Below, piece after piece: positions 6,532 through 14,429 of a stretch of DNA of 16,378 bases (position 1 is its first letter; each line of letters opens with the position of its first letter). Below the pieces are notes generated by a model. The model searched no databases and was not told the DNA's origin. It was given only the letters and a program-made list of their open reading frames with translations. Made by a program: the position numbers and the translations under genes. The DNA is from Paludibacter sp. (GTDB lineage: Bacteria > Bacteroidota > Bacteroidia > Bacteroidales > Paludibacteraceae): contig JAQTOL010000019.1 in the NCBI GenBank assembly GCA_028748945.1, positions 1-16,378 of the forward strand, in the 5' to 3' direction.

Positions 6532-7752
6532 TTATCGCAGGCGTTTCTTTTTGACGATATTATTCTCTACCGATAAAATTAAGAGCATTAAAATTCCGAA
6601 TAACCCCGCAAAAGGGCCGGTAACAAACATATCAAAGACAGATTGATACGCACACAGAAATATAATTAATACGGTAAACGCCTTTTTGTTTTTGTCAGCA
6701 ATTTTGATAGGGTAAAAATACAGAAACAACAGAATTATCAGACCAAAGACACCAAACTCCATTGTTGTTTGAAGATATTGGTCATGACTATCCAAATGTT
6801 TACTATTTATCCAATTCAACCGATAATCCTCTGTTTGGTATTTTGTTCTTGCCACATCAAATTTCTCCTGAGCATCACTTATTCCAAAACCCAATACAGG
6901 TTTTTCTTTAATCACTGAAACAGCACTTTCCCATAAAAACCATCGGGGCTCTGTTTCAAGCATTTTTTCTGACATTCGTCTTTGTTGACTGGCAATTCCA
7001 ATAAATAAAAAAGGAATAAGCAGACCGGCAATTAATCCCATAACCTTTCTCCTTTTCCATATTTCATAAAAAACAAAACAAAGAACCAACAATATACCAA
7101 TTGCAAAGCCACTACGCCCTTCGGAAATCGAAAGAAAACCCAGAATAACAGTTAATGCTCCTATATATAAATAATTTTTCCACCAAATAGTTCTTGTCCA
7201 GGAGCGCGTAAGAATAAACCAAACACATATCAGAGAAACATTCAGGTAGAAATTAAACAACATGTGCGAATTTACATATTTGATCCGTTCTGCAGTAAAT
7301 AACTCAGCTCTTAATGGGTTGTGAATAAACTCCATAAACCCAATGCGATAAAACACCAGATATGCTATTGCAACAATCGAAGAAATGATGAAGGTATTTA
7401 AAAAATAATTAAGCTTGAATTCTTTATTAACTCCAAAAAAACCAACAAGAGCAAAACCGAATAACGACGTTCGGTTCTCAAGAAGAAGATATGTGTATTT
7501 TCTTGAATTTTCAAAAGGGAGATAAATGATAGCCAAAAAGAAAAAGAAAGCCAGAACGATATAATAAATCCGTTTAGTATCAAACTGAATATTAACCCAT
7601 TTCTTTTCCAGAATAATTTCCAGAATATAGGTGGCAAAGAATGCGTAAAATCCGATTTTTTGCACACGATAAGTATAAATCGAACTTGCAACAAGATAGA
7701 GGATCGAAATTAAATTCAGATAGTTCAGGTATTTTATAATTTGTTGCTTCAT
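6532..7752 (-). CDS. O-antigen ligase/polymerase family membrane protein (Wzy_C)
   Basis: A 406-residue polytopic protein with about ten or eleven hydrophobic helices. The WaaL/Wzy family either joins undecaprenyl-linked glycan to lipid A-core in the periplasm or polymerises repeat units. Family signatures are SEGRSGFAIG (210-219), the large periplasmic loop with EPRWFLWESAVSVIKEKPVLGFG (268-290), and HDQYLQTTMEFGVFGLI (323-339) with His323. These are typical of the Wzy_C domain, which does not by itself separate ligase from polymerase. The ATG at 7752 overlaps the stop of the upstream glycosyltransferase by four bases (ATGA), indicating translational coupling. It is the last gene of the glycan operon and runs convergently into rnhA with no clear terminator between. 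Confidence 0.87.
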   Translation of the reverse strand: MKQQIIKYLNYLNLISILYLVASSIYTYRVQKIGFYAFFATYILEIILEKKWVNIQFDTKRIYYIVLAFFFFLAIIYLPFENSRKYTYLLLENRTSLFGFALVGFFGVNKEFKLNYFLNTFIISSIVAIAYLVFYRIGFMEFIHNPLRAELFTAERIKYVNSHMLFNFYLNVSLICVWFILTRSWTRTIWWKNYLYIGALTVILGFLSISEGRSGFAIGILLVLCFVFYEIWKRRKVMGLIAGLLIPFLFIGIASQQRRMSEKMLETEPRWFLWESAVSVIKEKPVLGFGISDAQEKFDVARTKYQTEDYRLNWINSKHLDSHDQYLQTTMEFGVFGLIILLFLYFYPIKIADKNKKAFTVLIIFLCAYQSVFDMFVTGPFAGLFGILMLLILSVENNIVKKKRLR

Positions 7753-8669
7753 TGAACTTTATAATTATTTTTTTTTCTTAAAAATGATGAAATACGAATA
7801 AATAAGATTTTTAATCGCAAGAATATGATGTTACTCATAATCTTATTTGATTGTATTTTATGAGAATAATATCGTACAATATCTGTTATTTCAGATGTTG
7901 TAAAGCCTGTCCTAACAAGTTTTTTCGTCAATTTCGCCAGGTTTTTTTGTTCTATTATGGGGATTTGCTTTTGTTTAAATTCATCTGAAACTGTATGCTC
8001 AATCAGTGGTAAATCGTTTTCCCATTTTTTAAACACTTTCAACATCGTCCGATAATAGGTCGCGTTCATATTGCCTTTCGAGTAATGTTCTAACGAAATA
8101 TCATACATAACATAATTGTAGTAACCTGCAACTATGGATTGAATTGATATGTCGTAATCATAACCATGAAAACCGCCAATCGATTCATCAAAACAAATTT
8201 TGCTGAATACTTCTCGCTTTGCACCCAATAAAACGCCATCAAGCATAACAACCGATCGGGATGATTCCTTCTGATTTTTAGGTAATAAAACATATTCTGC
8301 GGGCTTCACACCATTTTTATCAATATGAATAATATTCATACATCTATTAAAAGCACCGTAGTCGGAAGGTGTTTTTAATGCCCCATCACCTCCCGCTAAA
8401 CCGACAAGACCGGTGTTGGGAACATTCAGGTGAGCAATTAATTTATCACCCCAATTTTGTGTACGGAATGATACATCTTCGTGGACAAAACATACAAAGG
8501 GAAACCGGCTTAATTGATAACCTTTGTTGTAAGCTGAAGAAATTGAATATTCATTCTTTGAGTTATCCATACAAATAAGCTCATAATCCACCCCGACAGT
8601 TTTAGCAATATTACTTGTAAAACGATCATTCAGGTTGCCGTTCCGGGAACATACGATTATAGAAAGCAT
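7749..8669 (-). CDS. Family 2-type glycosyltransferase
   Basis: A 306-residue soluble glycosyltransferase with a GT-A fold. It starts MLSIIVCSRN, a typical first beta strand. Residues 35-36 (MDNS) sit where the nucleotide-sugar-binding Asp usually lies, and HEDV at 63-66 (FVCFVHEDVSF) replaces the usual DxD metal motif, as in the Glyco_tranf_2_5 subgroup. GVLLGAKREVFSKICFDESIGGFHGYDYDISI (about 145-176) is the acceptor/catalytic region, with the GYDYD acids. The last 100 residues are basic, with a hydrophobic segment near 278-296 that may attach it to the membrane. It lies between the double-GT gene (57-base gap) and the ligase/polymerase (4-base overlap). Donor and acceptor sugars cannot be predicted. 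Confidence 0.85.
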   Translation of the reverse strand: MLSIIVCSRNGNLNDRFTSNIAKTVGVDYELICMDNSKNEYSISSAYNKGYQLSRFPFVCFVHEDVSFRTQNWGDKLIAHLNVPNTGLVGLAGGDGALKTPSDYGAFNRCMNIIHIDKNGVKPAEYVLLPKNQKESSRSVVMLDGVLLGAKREVFSKICFDESIGGFHGYDYDISIQSIVAGYYNYVMYDISLEHYSKGNMNATYYRTMLKVFKKWENDLPLIEHTVSDEFKQKQIPIIEQKNLAKLTKKLVRTGFTTSEITDIVRYYSHKIQSNKIMSNIIFLRLKILFIRISSFLRKKNNYKVQ

Positions 8670-8726
8670 ATCTGTATTTATTATTTAAGAATTTATGTTG
8701 AATCTTCTTGTATTATTCCAGAAAAA

Positions 8727-10538
8727 CTACTGGTACTTCCAAAATACTTTAATACAATAGAGCATGTTTCGCATTTTTGTTCTTTTCTTAAAAAGGAGTA
8801 ATGCATCTCTGTTTTTCCAAAAAATTGCGACTCTTTTAAGTCTCATTAATATCGACTTATCAGAATAGCTTTTTGCCAATTGCTCAAAAACCTTTTGTTC
8901 TTTTCTTAAATGGGGTGCTGTGTTTTCTGAAAAAATTTGTATTCTTTTGTGTGATTCACTTATTCTATCATCTTCACTATCTTTTTTCCCGCTAATATTT
9001 ACTCCAATGGCACCAAACGCATTGTTCTCATGTTGCCTGTATCCAACTAATGCCTCATTTACAACAGGAATTATTCCATATTGTGAGGCATGAAATGCCA
9101 GCCAGTGATCATGTGGAATTTCTGAATTGAAAGGGATAGCATAGTTTAGCAAATCTCTGTTCATAAAAATCGTATGACCGGATATCACATTTAGTAGTGC
9201 AAAGTTTAAGCAATTTGTACAGGTTGTCAAATTGCGTTTATCTGAAAACTTTTTCCCTAATGAACGTCCATTTATATCTACATATTCATTATCCGAATAA
9301 GTCATCAAATTGGTTCCAATTGCATTTACGAGTTTTGAAATCTTGGTCGGATACCAGATATCGTCCTGGTCTGCAATTGCGATGTAAGGTTTAGTAGTTA
9401 AACAAATTGCTTTTTCGAAATTCTTTATAAATCCCAGATTTGATTCATTCCTGAATATCCTGAAAATTTCAGACTTTTCAGCATATTTTTTCAAAATCTC
9501 CCAACTACCATCACTGGAATTATCATCCACACAGACGATTTCTGTTATATTATAATAATCCTGACTCAGAATACTTTCAAGTTGTTCGGCTAAAAAGCGT
9601 TCTCCGTTATAGGTACATAATGAAATTGAAACTTCCGGATTAATATTCTCAAAGTCGGATATTTTCTGTTTTAATTTTCGATTATATGGTCCTGTAATCC
9701 CCAAATAGTAATCATACAATCCATAAATTGTGTATTTAAGTTTCGATGCTTTATTTCGATAATCGTAAATTACCGTTTTACGAACCAAACGTTTCCATCT
9801 TTTTTTCAATCTTTTGGCATCGGCCGGATACATTTTACTTAAAATAAAAACATTCCGGGTAATATAGTAAAATCTGATTGGAGCATAATCGTAAAAATAC
9901 TTGGTCTTACCAAAGAAAGTAGTTTTTACAGCCCCGTTTCCAACAAAATGCTCCATGAAAATGGGATTGACTTGTACAATCTGAAATTTAAGCCTGCAGA
10001 TTCTGATGCACATCTCTTCATCTACCCAATCGATAAACAATTCTTCGAAAAAGAAACCAACCTTCAGTAATTTTTGAAGTGACAATAAATTGCCAGAAGT
10101 CATCGTATAGTTTAATTTTGAATACTTATTTTCGAAACTGTGCTTTTCATTGTTTTCACGGGAATCGAAATGAATGGGTGCAAAAATTGCAACTTTATCA
10201 AAATCACTATATTCATTCATGTATTGAAGAAATGCTGACAAATTATTTTCAAGAAAAGAACTATCCTGATCCATTGTCAACACCCATTCAGCTCCGCTAT
10301 CTATTCCTATTCTACAACCCTGATTTAGTGCTGCAGCCATTCCTCTGTTTTCCTTATTGGCAATGTATAATAACTTTGAATTGTCAAATCCCGACAAAAG
10401 AGCTGAGTTGTCGACATCCGAATTATCAATAATTATCAATTTATGAACGTTATCTATATAACTATTTATATTATCAACATTCTCTAATGTAGGATAATAC
10501 CAGATTACAATACCAAATAGTTTATTTTGTTCAATCAT
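8727..10538 (-). CDS. Bifunctional protein with two tandem GT2 domains
   Basis: A 603-residue protein made of two complete family 2 glycosyltransferase domains. Domain 1 (about 5-290) resembles rhamnosyltransferase-type enzymes: LFGIVIWYYPTLENV, IIIDNS (35-40), NRGMAAALNQG (64-74), DQDS at 90-93, WVDEEMC (171-177) and a MEHFVGNG segment. Domain 2 (about 302-520) starts VSISLCTYNGERFL and has VDDNSSDGS (338-346), DQDD (390-393), HDHW (476-479) and RQH (501-503), like RfbV/WbbD-type GT2 enzymes. The C-terminal tail of about 90 residues is basic and probably membrane-associated. Two full active sites suggest that one protein adds two consecutive sugars. By eye the gene is AT-richer than the housekeeping part of the window. 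It is 21 bases downstream of the preceding GT gene, with no frameshift visible at the domain junction. Confidence 0.87.
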   Translation of the reverse strand: MIEQNKLFGIVIWYYPTLENVDNINSYIDNVHKLIIIDNSDVDNSALLSGFDNSKLLYIANKENRGMAAALNQGCRIGIDSGAEWVLTMDQDSSFLENNLSAFLQYMNEYSDFDKVAIFAPIHFDSRENNEKHSFENKYSKLNYTMTSGNLLSLQKLLKVGFFFEELFIDWVDEEMCIRICRLKFQIVQVNPIFMEHFVGNGAVKTTFFGKTKYFYDYAPIRFYYITRNVFILSKMYPADAKRLKKRWKRLVRKTVIYDYRNKASKLKYTIYGLYDYYLGITGPYNRKLKQKISDFENINPEVSISLCTYNGERFLAEQLESILSQDYYNITEIVCVDDNSSDGSWEILKKYAEKSEIFRIFRNESNLGFIKNFEKAICLTTKPYIAIADQDDIWYPTKISKLVNAIGTNLMTYSDNEYVDINGRSLGKKFSDKRNLTTCTNCLNFALLNVISGHTIFMNRDLLNYAIPFNSEIPHDHWLAFHASQYGIIPVVNEALVGYRQHENNAFGAIGVNISGKKDSEDDRISESHKRIQIFSENTAPHLRKEQKVFEQLAKSYSDKSILMRLKRVAIFWKNRDALLLFKKRTKMRNMLYCIKVFWKYQ

Positions 10539-10559
10539 TTTTATTAATTGTCATTCAAA

Positions 10560-11390
10560 TCAGTTTGCTTTTTCAATTCCAAACGGCGTAAAAGTGATTT
10601 TATTCAGATTATTTTCGTTGAATAATTTCTTATTTGGTTCATGATTTGTATCGAATTGAACATGGTAAAAATGAAATAAAGTGACCAAATGTTTTTTGGA
10701 AACAGGATGTACTCCTATCCGGCTTAATCGTCCTTCTAAATCTGTATCTTCTCCGGTTCCCGGATAAACAAAACGTTCATCGAAACCATTCACTTTCAAC
10801 AGATCCAATCTCCAAACCGAAAAGTTACAGCCCAACAAATATCGCCTTCTATCCTTCAGAAACAAACGCCGGAGAAATTTATTCCGTATCCGAATCATAT
10901 TTTCCATGAAAGTTCGTTTACCCTCAAATACTGTTTCAAAAAACAAGGGAAAACCAACGACAAAATTCAAATATCCATCCTGCACTTTTTGAACCGTCAG
11001 TTTCTTCGAAATCTTTTCGGTTAGCATCACTCTTCGACCACTTACAATCTGATTATCAGCTCTTGATTCAATATGTTCCTGAATAAAATGTCTTTCAGGG
11101 ATGCAATCGCCATCAATAAAAATCAGATACTCTCCTTCGGAGGCTACGATTGCACGATTCAAGATAATATCTTTTTGCCAGCCTTTATCTTCGTGCCAGA
11201 CATGTTTTATCGGGAAGAAATAATTGGATTTGATCCTTGATATTTCATCAACCACATCCGGCGTTGAACCATCATCGGCAATGATGACTTCAAATTCACG
11301 AAAAGTCTGAATTTCTAAAGCTGCAAAAATCAACTTTAGCAATTCAATTTTATTGTAGAAGGAAATTATCAAACTTAACGGTTGAGTCAT
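10560..11390 (-). CDS. Family 2 glycosyltransferase with C-terminal galactosyltransferase-type region (paralogue A)
   Basis: A 276-residue GT2 enzyme. From the ATG at 11390 it begins MTQPLSLIISFYNKIELLK. The Asp pair of ADDGST (38-43) and the DxD motif DGD (93-95, LIFIDGDCIPERHF) bind the nucleotide sugar and metal. LGCNFSVWRLDLLKVNGFDERF (186-207) and GTGEDTDL (211-218) form the Glyco_transf_7C-like acceptor half, with Glu214-Asp215 as base candidates. The frame stays open to an ATG at 11432, but that start would overlap the upstream gene by 31 bases and add 14 residues before the first conserved strand. The start at 11390 leaves an 11-base gap and is preferred. It is clearly related to its upstream neighbour (11402-12214). 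Donor and acceptor are unknown. Confidence 0.86.
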   Translation of the reverse strand: MTQPLSLIISFYNKIELLKLIFAALEIQTFREFEVIIADDGSTPDVVDEISRIKSNYFFPIKHVWHEDKGWQKDIILNRAIVASEGEYLIFIDGDCIPERHFIQEHIESRADNQIVSGRRVMLTEKISKKLTVQKVQDGYLNFVVGFPLFFETVFEGKRTFMENMIRIRNKFLRRLFLKDRRRYLLGCNFSVWRLDLLKVNGFDERFVYPGTGEDTDLEGRLSRIGVHPVSKKHLVTLFHFYHVQFDTNHEPNKKLFNENNLNKITFTPFGIEKAN

Positions 11391-11401
11391 AATTTGCGTT
11401 T

Positions 11402-12214
11402 TTATATCCGTTTTTCCAGTCCGTTCCGACAAATGTAATTGTTTTCCATTTGTTTGTGGCGACAGATTTTCATATTTTCATCCTGATTCACCCAGTTTTC
11501 AATGTGCGATAAATGATATTGAACAGCCAGATTACGAACCGATTTATGGGTGAAACCGGCTGAATCAAATCTCCAGGTCAGGTCATAATCTTCACCAACT
11601 GCCGGCAACACATAATCTTCGTCGAACCCGTTGATAGAAAGAATTGCTTTTTTCGAAAACGACATATTGCTGCCGGTTAGGTGATTCAAAGTCCTGACTT
11701 TAGGAATAAACCCCATTAATCCGTCGGGTGAAATAAAAATTCCCTCTTCGATGTATCTCAATCCGCCTCGTCCAAAGAATAATCTTCGAATTAATAGCTC
11801 TTGCAAAGATTTTATTTTCGAACTATCTTTCAAAATAAGCTGTGAACTTGCTTCATCGAGTTTTACCCGTTTACCGGCCAATATTGAATTTTCATCAGCA
11901 TATCGCAGATGCATTTCAACAAACTTTCGATGCAAAACACAGTCGCCATCAATAAAAATCAACCAATTGGCTTTTGAAGCCCGAATGGCGTTGTTCATGG
12001 CTTTATTTTTCCGCCAACCTTCGTCTTTCTGGGTCAAATGTTGCCAGGGTTGGGAAAACGGATATTGATTGAGAAAGGTTTTCACATCCGGATTCTCCCC
12101 ATCTTCTGAAACTACAATCTCAAAATCTTTCTCAGTTTGAAGTTGTAGCGAATCCAGTACAACTTTCAAAAATGGGATATTATTATAAATAGATATTATT
12201 ACCGTAACTTTCAT
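11402..12214 (-). CDS. Family 2 glycosyltransferase with C-terminal galactosyltransferase-type region (paralogue B)
   Basis: A 270-residue GT2 enzyme beginning MKVTVIISIYNNIPFLKVV. The DxD is DGD (89-91, LIFIDGDCVLHRKF). The acceptor region reads TGSNMSFSKKAILSINGFDEDY (180-201) and AVGEDYDLTWR (205-215). It shares the order and much of the wording of paralogue A, for example DEGWRKNKAMNNAI versus DKGWQKDIILNRAI, and the IFIDGDC and NGFDE.. GED blocks. This points to a tandem duplication followed by divergence. It lies 6 bases after the GT2-kinase fusion stop and 11 bases before paralogue A's start. In homologues such enzymes add galactose- or hexosamine-type sugars, but nothing in the sequence fixes the donor here. 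Confidence 0.87.
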   Translation of the reverse strand: MKVTVIISIYNNIPFLKVVLDSLQLQTEKDFEIVVSEDGENPDVKTFLNQYPFSQPWQHLTQKDEGWRKNKAMNNAIRASKANWLIFIDGDCVLHRKFVEMHLRYADENSILAGKRVKLDEASSQLILKDSSKIKSLQELLIRRLFFGRGGLRYIEEGIFISPDGLMGFIPKVRTLNHLTGSNMSFSKKAILSINGFDEDYVLPAVGEDYDLTWRFDSAGFTHKSVRNLAVQYHLSHIENWVNQDENMKICRHKQMENNYICRNGLEKRI

Positions 12215-12220
12215 TCAATA

Positions 12221-13705
12221 TTATTTCTTTTGCTGATGTTTACTCCAGCGCATTTTTAAAACGTTTTCAATGCAGGTTTGTTGATCGAAACCTCTCACAA
12301 TTGCATATTCTTTGGCCATAATAGTCAGACTTTCCCTATCGATATTCAATCTTTCAAAATTCTTGCATCCTTTTTCCAAATCAACTTTACCAAATTCCAT
12401 TCGGTTCAAATCTAAAATTTCAATGTCAATCTTGTTTCCTTTTTGTTGAAATAAAATATTTCCAGCCGAATAATCCCTGTGCAAAACTCCTTTTTCATGA
12501 AGTTCGGCTGTAAAACGACTAATTGCTTTCAAAATATCATTTCTATCGGGAAATTGTTGATTGTTAATCAGATCATTAAAAGTATAATTGCACTCCGACT
12601 GAAGACTGGCATAATAACTTTTAGAAAACAAAACAACGGTTCGCTGTTCGTAATATCCTATCGGTGCAGGAGTTCCGATTCCGATTTTAATGAGTTTTTC
12701 GGCATACTTATATGACCGCTGTGCTTTTGATGTCCGAAAAACTCCATATATTATCCTGTTAATAAAAATGGGAATCCGAAACGATTTCACAACGATTTTA
12801 TAGCCTTTTTCTTCAAATATTTTAATCGTATTCCGTCCGGCGTGGATTGTATTTCCATCATTTTCAAAGCTATCCGGGATATTGTAAACAAATTCATCCA
12901 AATACTTAAAATCCGGATTTACAAAAATATGCTCCTGCTTTATTATTTGAATAAAAAAATTAAATAAGCGTGACCAGGTCCGCCTGTAATGAAGTTTTCC
13001 ACCCAATTCGCGATAAAAAAAGGCTTTATGTCTTTTATTTAAAATCGTTATTGCTTCTTTTTTACGGTTTTTGTTTGCAATGCGTTTTGAACCTGAATGT
13101 ACCCTATAAAAAAGACAAACTTCGGGGATGCGAACAACTTCTCCATCTCGTTTTAGCAACGAAATCCAAAAATCCCAATCTTCAGGTCCCTTTATTTCGG
13201 GGCAAAATCCATCGGTTTTGTCGAAATCCGATTTACGAAAAACACCGCTGACAAATAACATGTTTTTTCGTGCCAATAAATGTCGGCTAAATGGTTTTAA
13301 ATTCCAGCTTCCTTGTCGATCTCCAAAGAATTCACCCAGTCCGTTGACCATTTTTACGTTTGGGTCTTGTTCCAGAATTTCTATTGCTTTCTTTATATAA
13401 TCAACCGATATCAAATCATCTGCATCCAACAGAAGCAGATATTTTCCCTTTGCATTGGCTACTCCAAGATTACGGGCAATAGAAACGCCCTGGTTTTTCT
13501 GTTGAAAAACTCTGACTGAAGAATACTCCTTAGAAATTGCTTCGAGAACTTCTTGTGTATTATCCGTTGAACCATCATCTACAATGATAATCTCCAAATA
13601 TGGATAAGAAGAAGCCAAAGCCGAAGCAACAGTTTCTTTCAGGTATTTTTCAGCATTATATGCCGGAATGATTATACTGACGATATTTTTATTGATTTCA
13701 GTCAT
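12221..13705 (-). CDS. GT2 glycosyltransferase fused to a WaaP/InaA-like LPS kinase domain
   Basis: A 494-residue two-domain protein. The N-terminal GT2 (about 7-240) has VSIIIPAYNAEKYL, VDDGSTDNT (42-50), NQGVSIARN (71-79), DADD (94-97) and GPEDWDFW (173-180). The C-terminal domain (about 265-494) is a protein-kinase-like fold of the Kdo/WaaP/InaA type: Lys307 in IVVKSF, a helix-C Glu candidate at 336, the catalytic loop HRDYSAGN (409-416) with Asp411 and Asn416, and metal-binding Asp432 in LDLNRMEFG in place of DFG. The tail CKNFERL and EYAIVRGFD matches LPS kinases of this phylum as I recall them. Such kinases phosphorylate heptose or Kdo in the LPS inner core. The fusion suggests the sugar is added and phosphorylated by one protein. 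Its ATG overlaps the preceding stop by one base (TAATG). Confidence 0.87.
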   Translation of the reverse strand: MTEINKNIVSIIIPAYNAEKYLKETVASALASSYPYLEIIIVDDGSTDNTQEVLEAISKEYSSVRVFQQKNQGVSIARNLGVANAKGKYLLLLDADDLISVDYIKKAIEILEQDPNVKMVNGLGEFFGDRQGSWNLKPFSRHLLARKNMLFVSGVFRKSDFDKTDGFCPEIKGPEDWDFWISLLKRDGEVVRIPEVCLFYRVHSGSKRIANKNRKKEAITILNKRHKAFFYRELGGKLHYRRTWSRLFNFFIQIIKQEHIFVNPDFKYLDEFVYNIPDSFENDGNTIHAGRNTIKIFEEKGYKIVVKSFRIPIFINRIIYGVFRTSKAQRSYKYAEKLIKIGIGTPAPIGYYEQRTVVLFSKSYYASLQSECNYTFNDLINNQQFPDRNDILKAISRFTAELHEKGVLHRDYSAGNILFQQKGNKIDIEILDLNRMEFGKVDLEKGCKNFERLNIDRESLTIMAKEYAIVRGFDQQTCIENVLKMRWSKHQQKK

Positions 13706-14421
13706 TAAATTTTATCGCGTTTATTAATCAGTTTTCTCCAATAATACTTCAGAGGATTTGTATATTTTAATTGTTTCCAGGGACGACTGCTGTGTGGCAA
13801 ATGCAAAACGGGTAACGATGTCAGTAAGTAATTCTGAAAACCCAGTTCAACCGATTTATGTGAAATAAAAACATCGTACCACGATTTTTCGGGATTTAAT
13901 TTCTTGAAGTCAAACGAAGTAAGAAAATCAGTACTCATTAATGTGCAACAAAAACTAAGTCTTTTTCTGGTATTAATTATTCCCGGGTCAAATTTCTGAG
14001 CATATAAATATGGAAAATTGATATTATGGTTTTCGTCAGTTGTTACTGCAGCTATCATTCCCGATTTTTGAAGATTTGTTGCAGAAAAAACCATTTTTTG
14101 TATGGTATCTTTTTCTACTATCACATCCGATTCAATAATCAAAAGATGGGCATTTTCATCAATGGCTTTTTGTTGAGCCATTTGCAACACCAATAAGTAA
14201 TTTGGCGAAGGATGACTGGTAATATCTTTCAGATTTACTAAATTAAATCCTTGTTTATCAGACTCAAATTGTAATTGTTCAGTTGTTTCATTTGAGCTAA
14301 AATCGTTGTAAATCGTATAATTAAAATCAACGGAAATCTTTGATTTCATTATGCTGTCGATAGTTCGCAAGGTTGTATCCAGCGAGTCTTTTACAGGTGT
14401 TATAATATGCAATTTACTCAT
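13705..14421 (-). CDS. Small family 2-like glycosyltransferase
   Basis: A 238-residue GT-A-type enzyme starting MSKLHIITPVKDSLDTTLRT. The usual donor-site Asp is in NDFSSNETT (39-47), and ESDV (97-100, LLIIESDVIVEKD) stands at the DxD position. Later segments include CCTLMSTDFL (acceptor region) and HLPHSSRPWKQLKYTNPLKYYWRKL, with a conserved His-Ser-Ser-Arg-Pro-Trp end and a basic tail. It is shorter than its neighbours but appears complete. The ATG at 14421 is chosen because the in-frame codon at 14427 is TTG and adds only two residues. It begins 8 bases after the flippase stop, and its stop overlaps the GT-kinase ATG by one base, so it is tightly coupled. Substrates are unknown. Confidence 0.8.
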   Translation of the reverse strand: MSKLHIITPVKDSLDTTLRTIDSIMKSKISVDFNYTIYNDFSSNETTEQLQFESDKQGFNLVNLKDITSHPSPNYLLVLQMAQQKAIDENAHLLIIESDVIVEKDTIQKMVFSATNLQKSGMIAAVTTDENHNINFPYLYAQKFDPGIINTRKRLSFCCTLMSTDFLTSFDFKKLNPEKSWYDVFISHKSVELGFQNYLLTSLPVLHLPHSSRPWKQLKYTNPLKYYWRKLINKRDKI

Positions 14422-14429
14422 TACCAATT

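Noticed and set aside
11391..11432. Longer start for the GT2 gene at 10560-11390
   Set aside because: It would overlap the upstream gene by 31 bases and adds 14 residues unlike any GT2 start strand; the ATG at 11390 fits better.
14422..14427. TTG start two codons before the small GT2 at 14421
   Set aside because: An ATG lies two codons downstream and gives the conserved start; the TTG is not needed.
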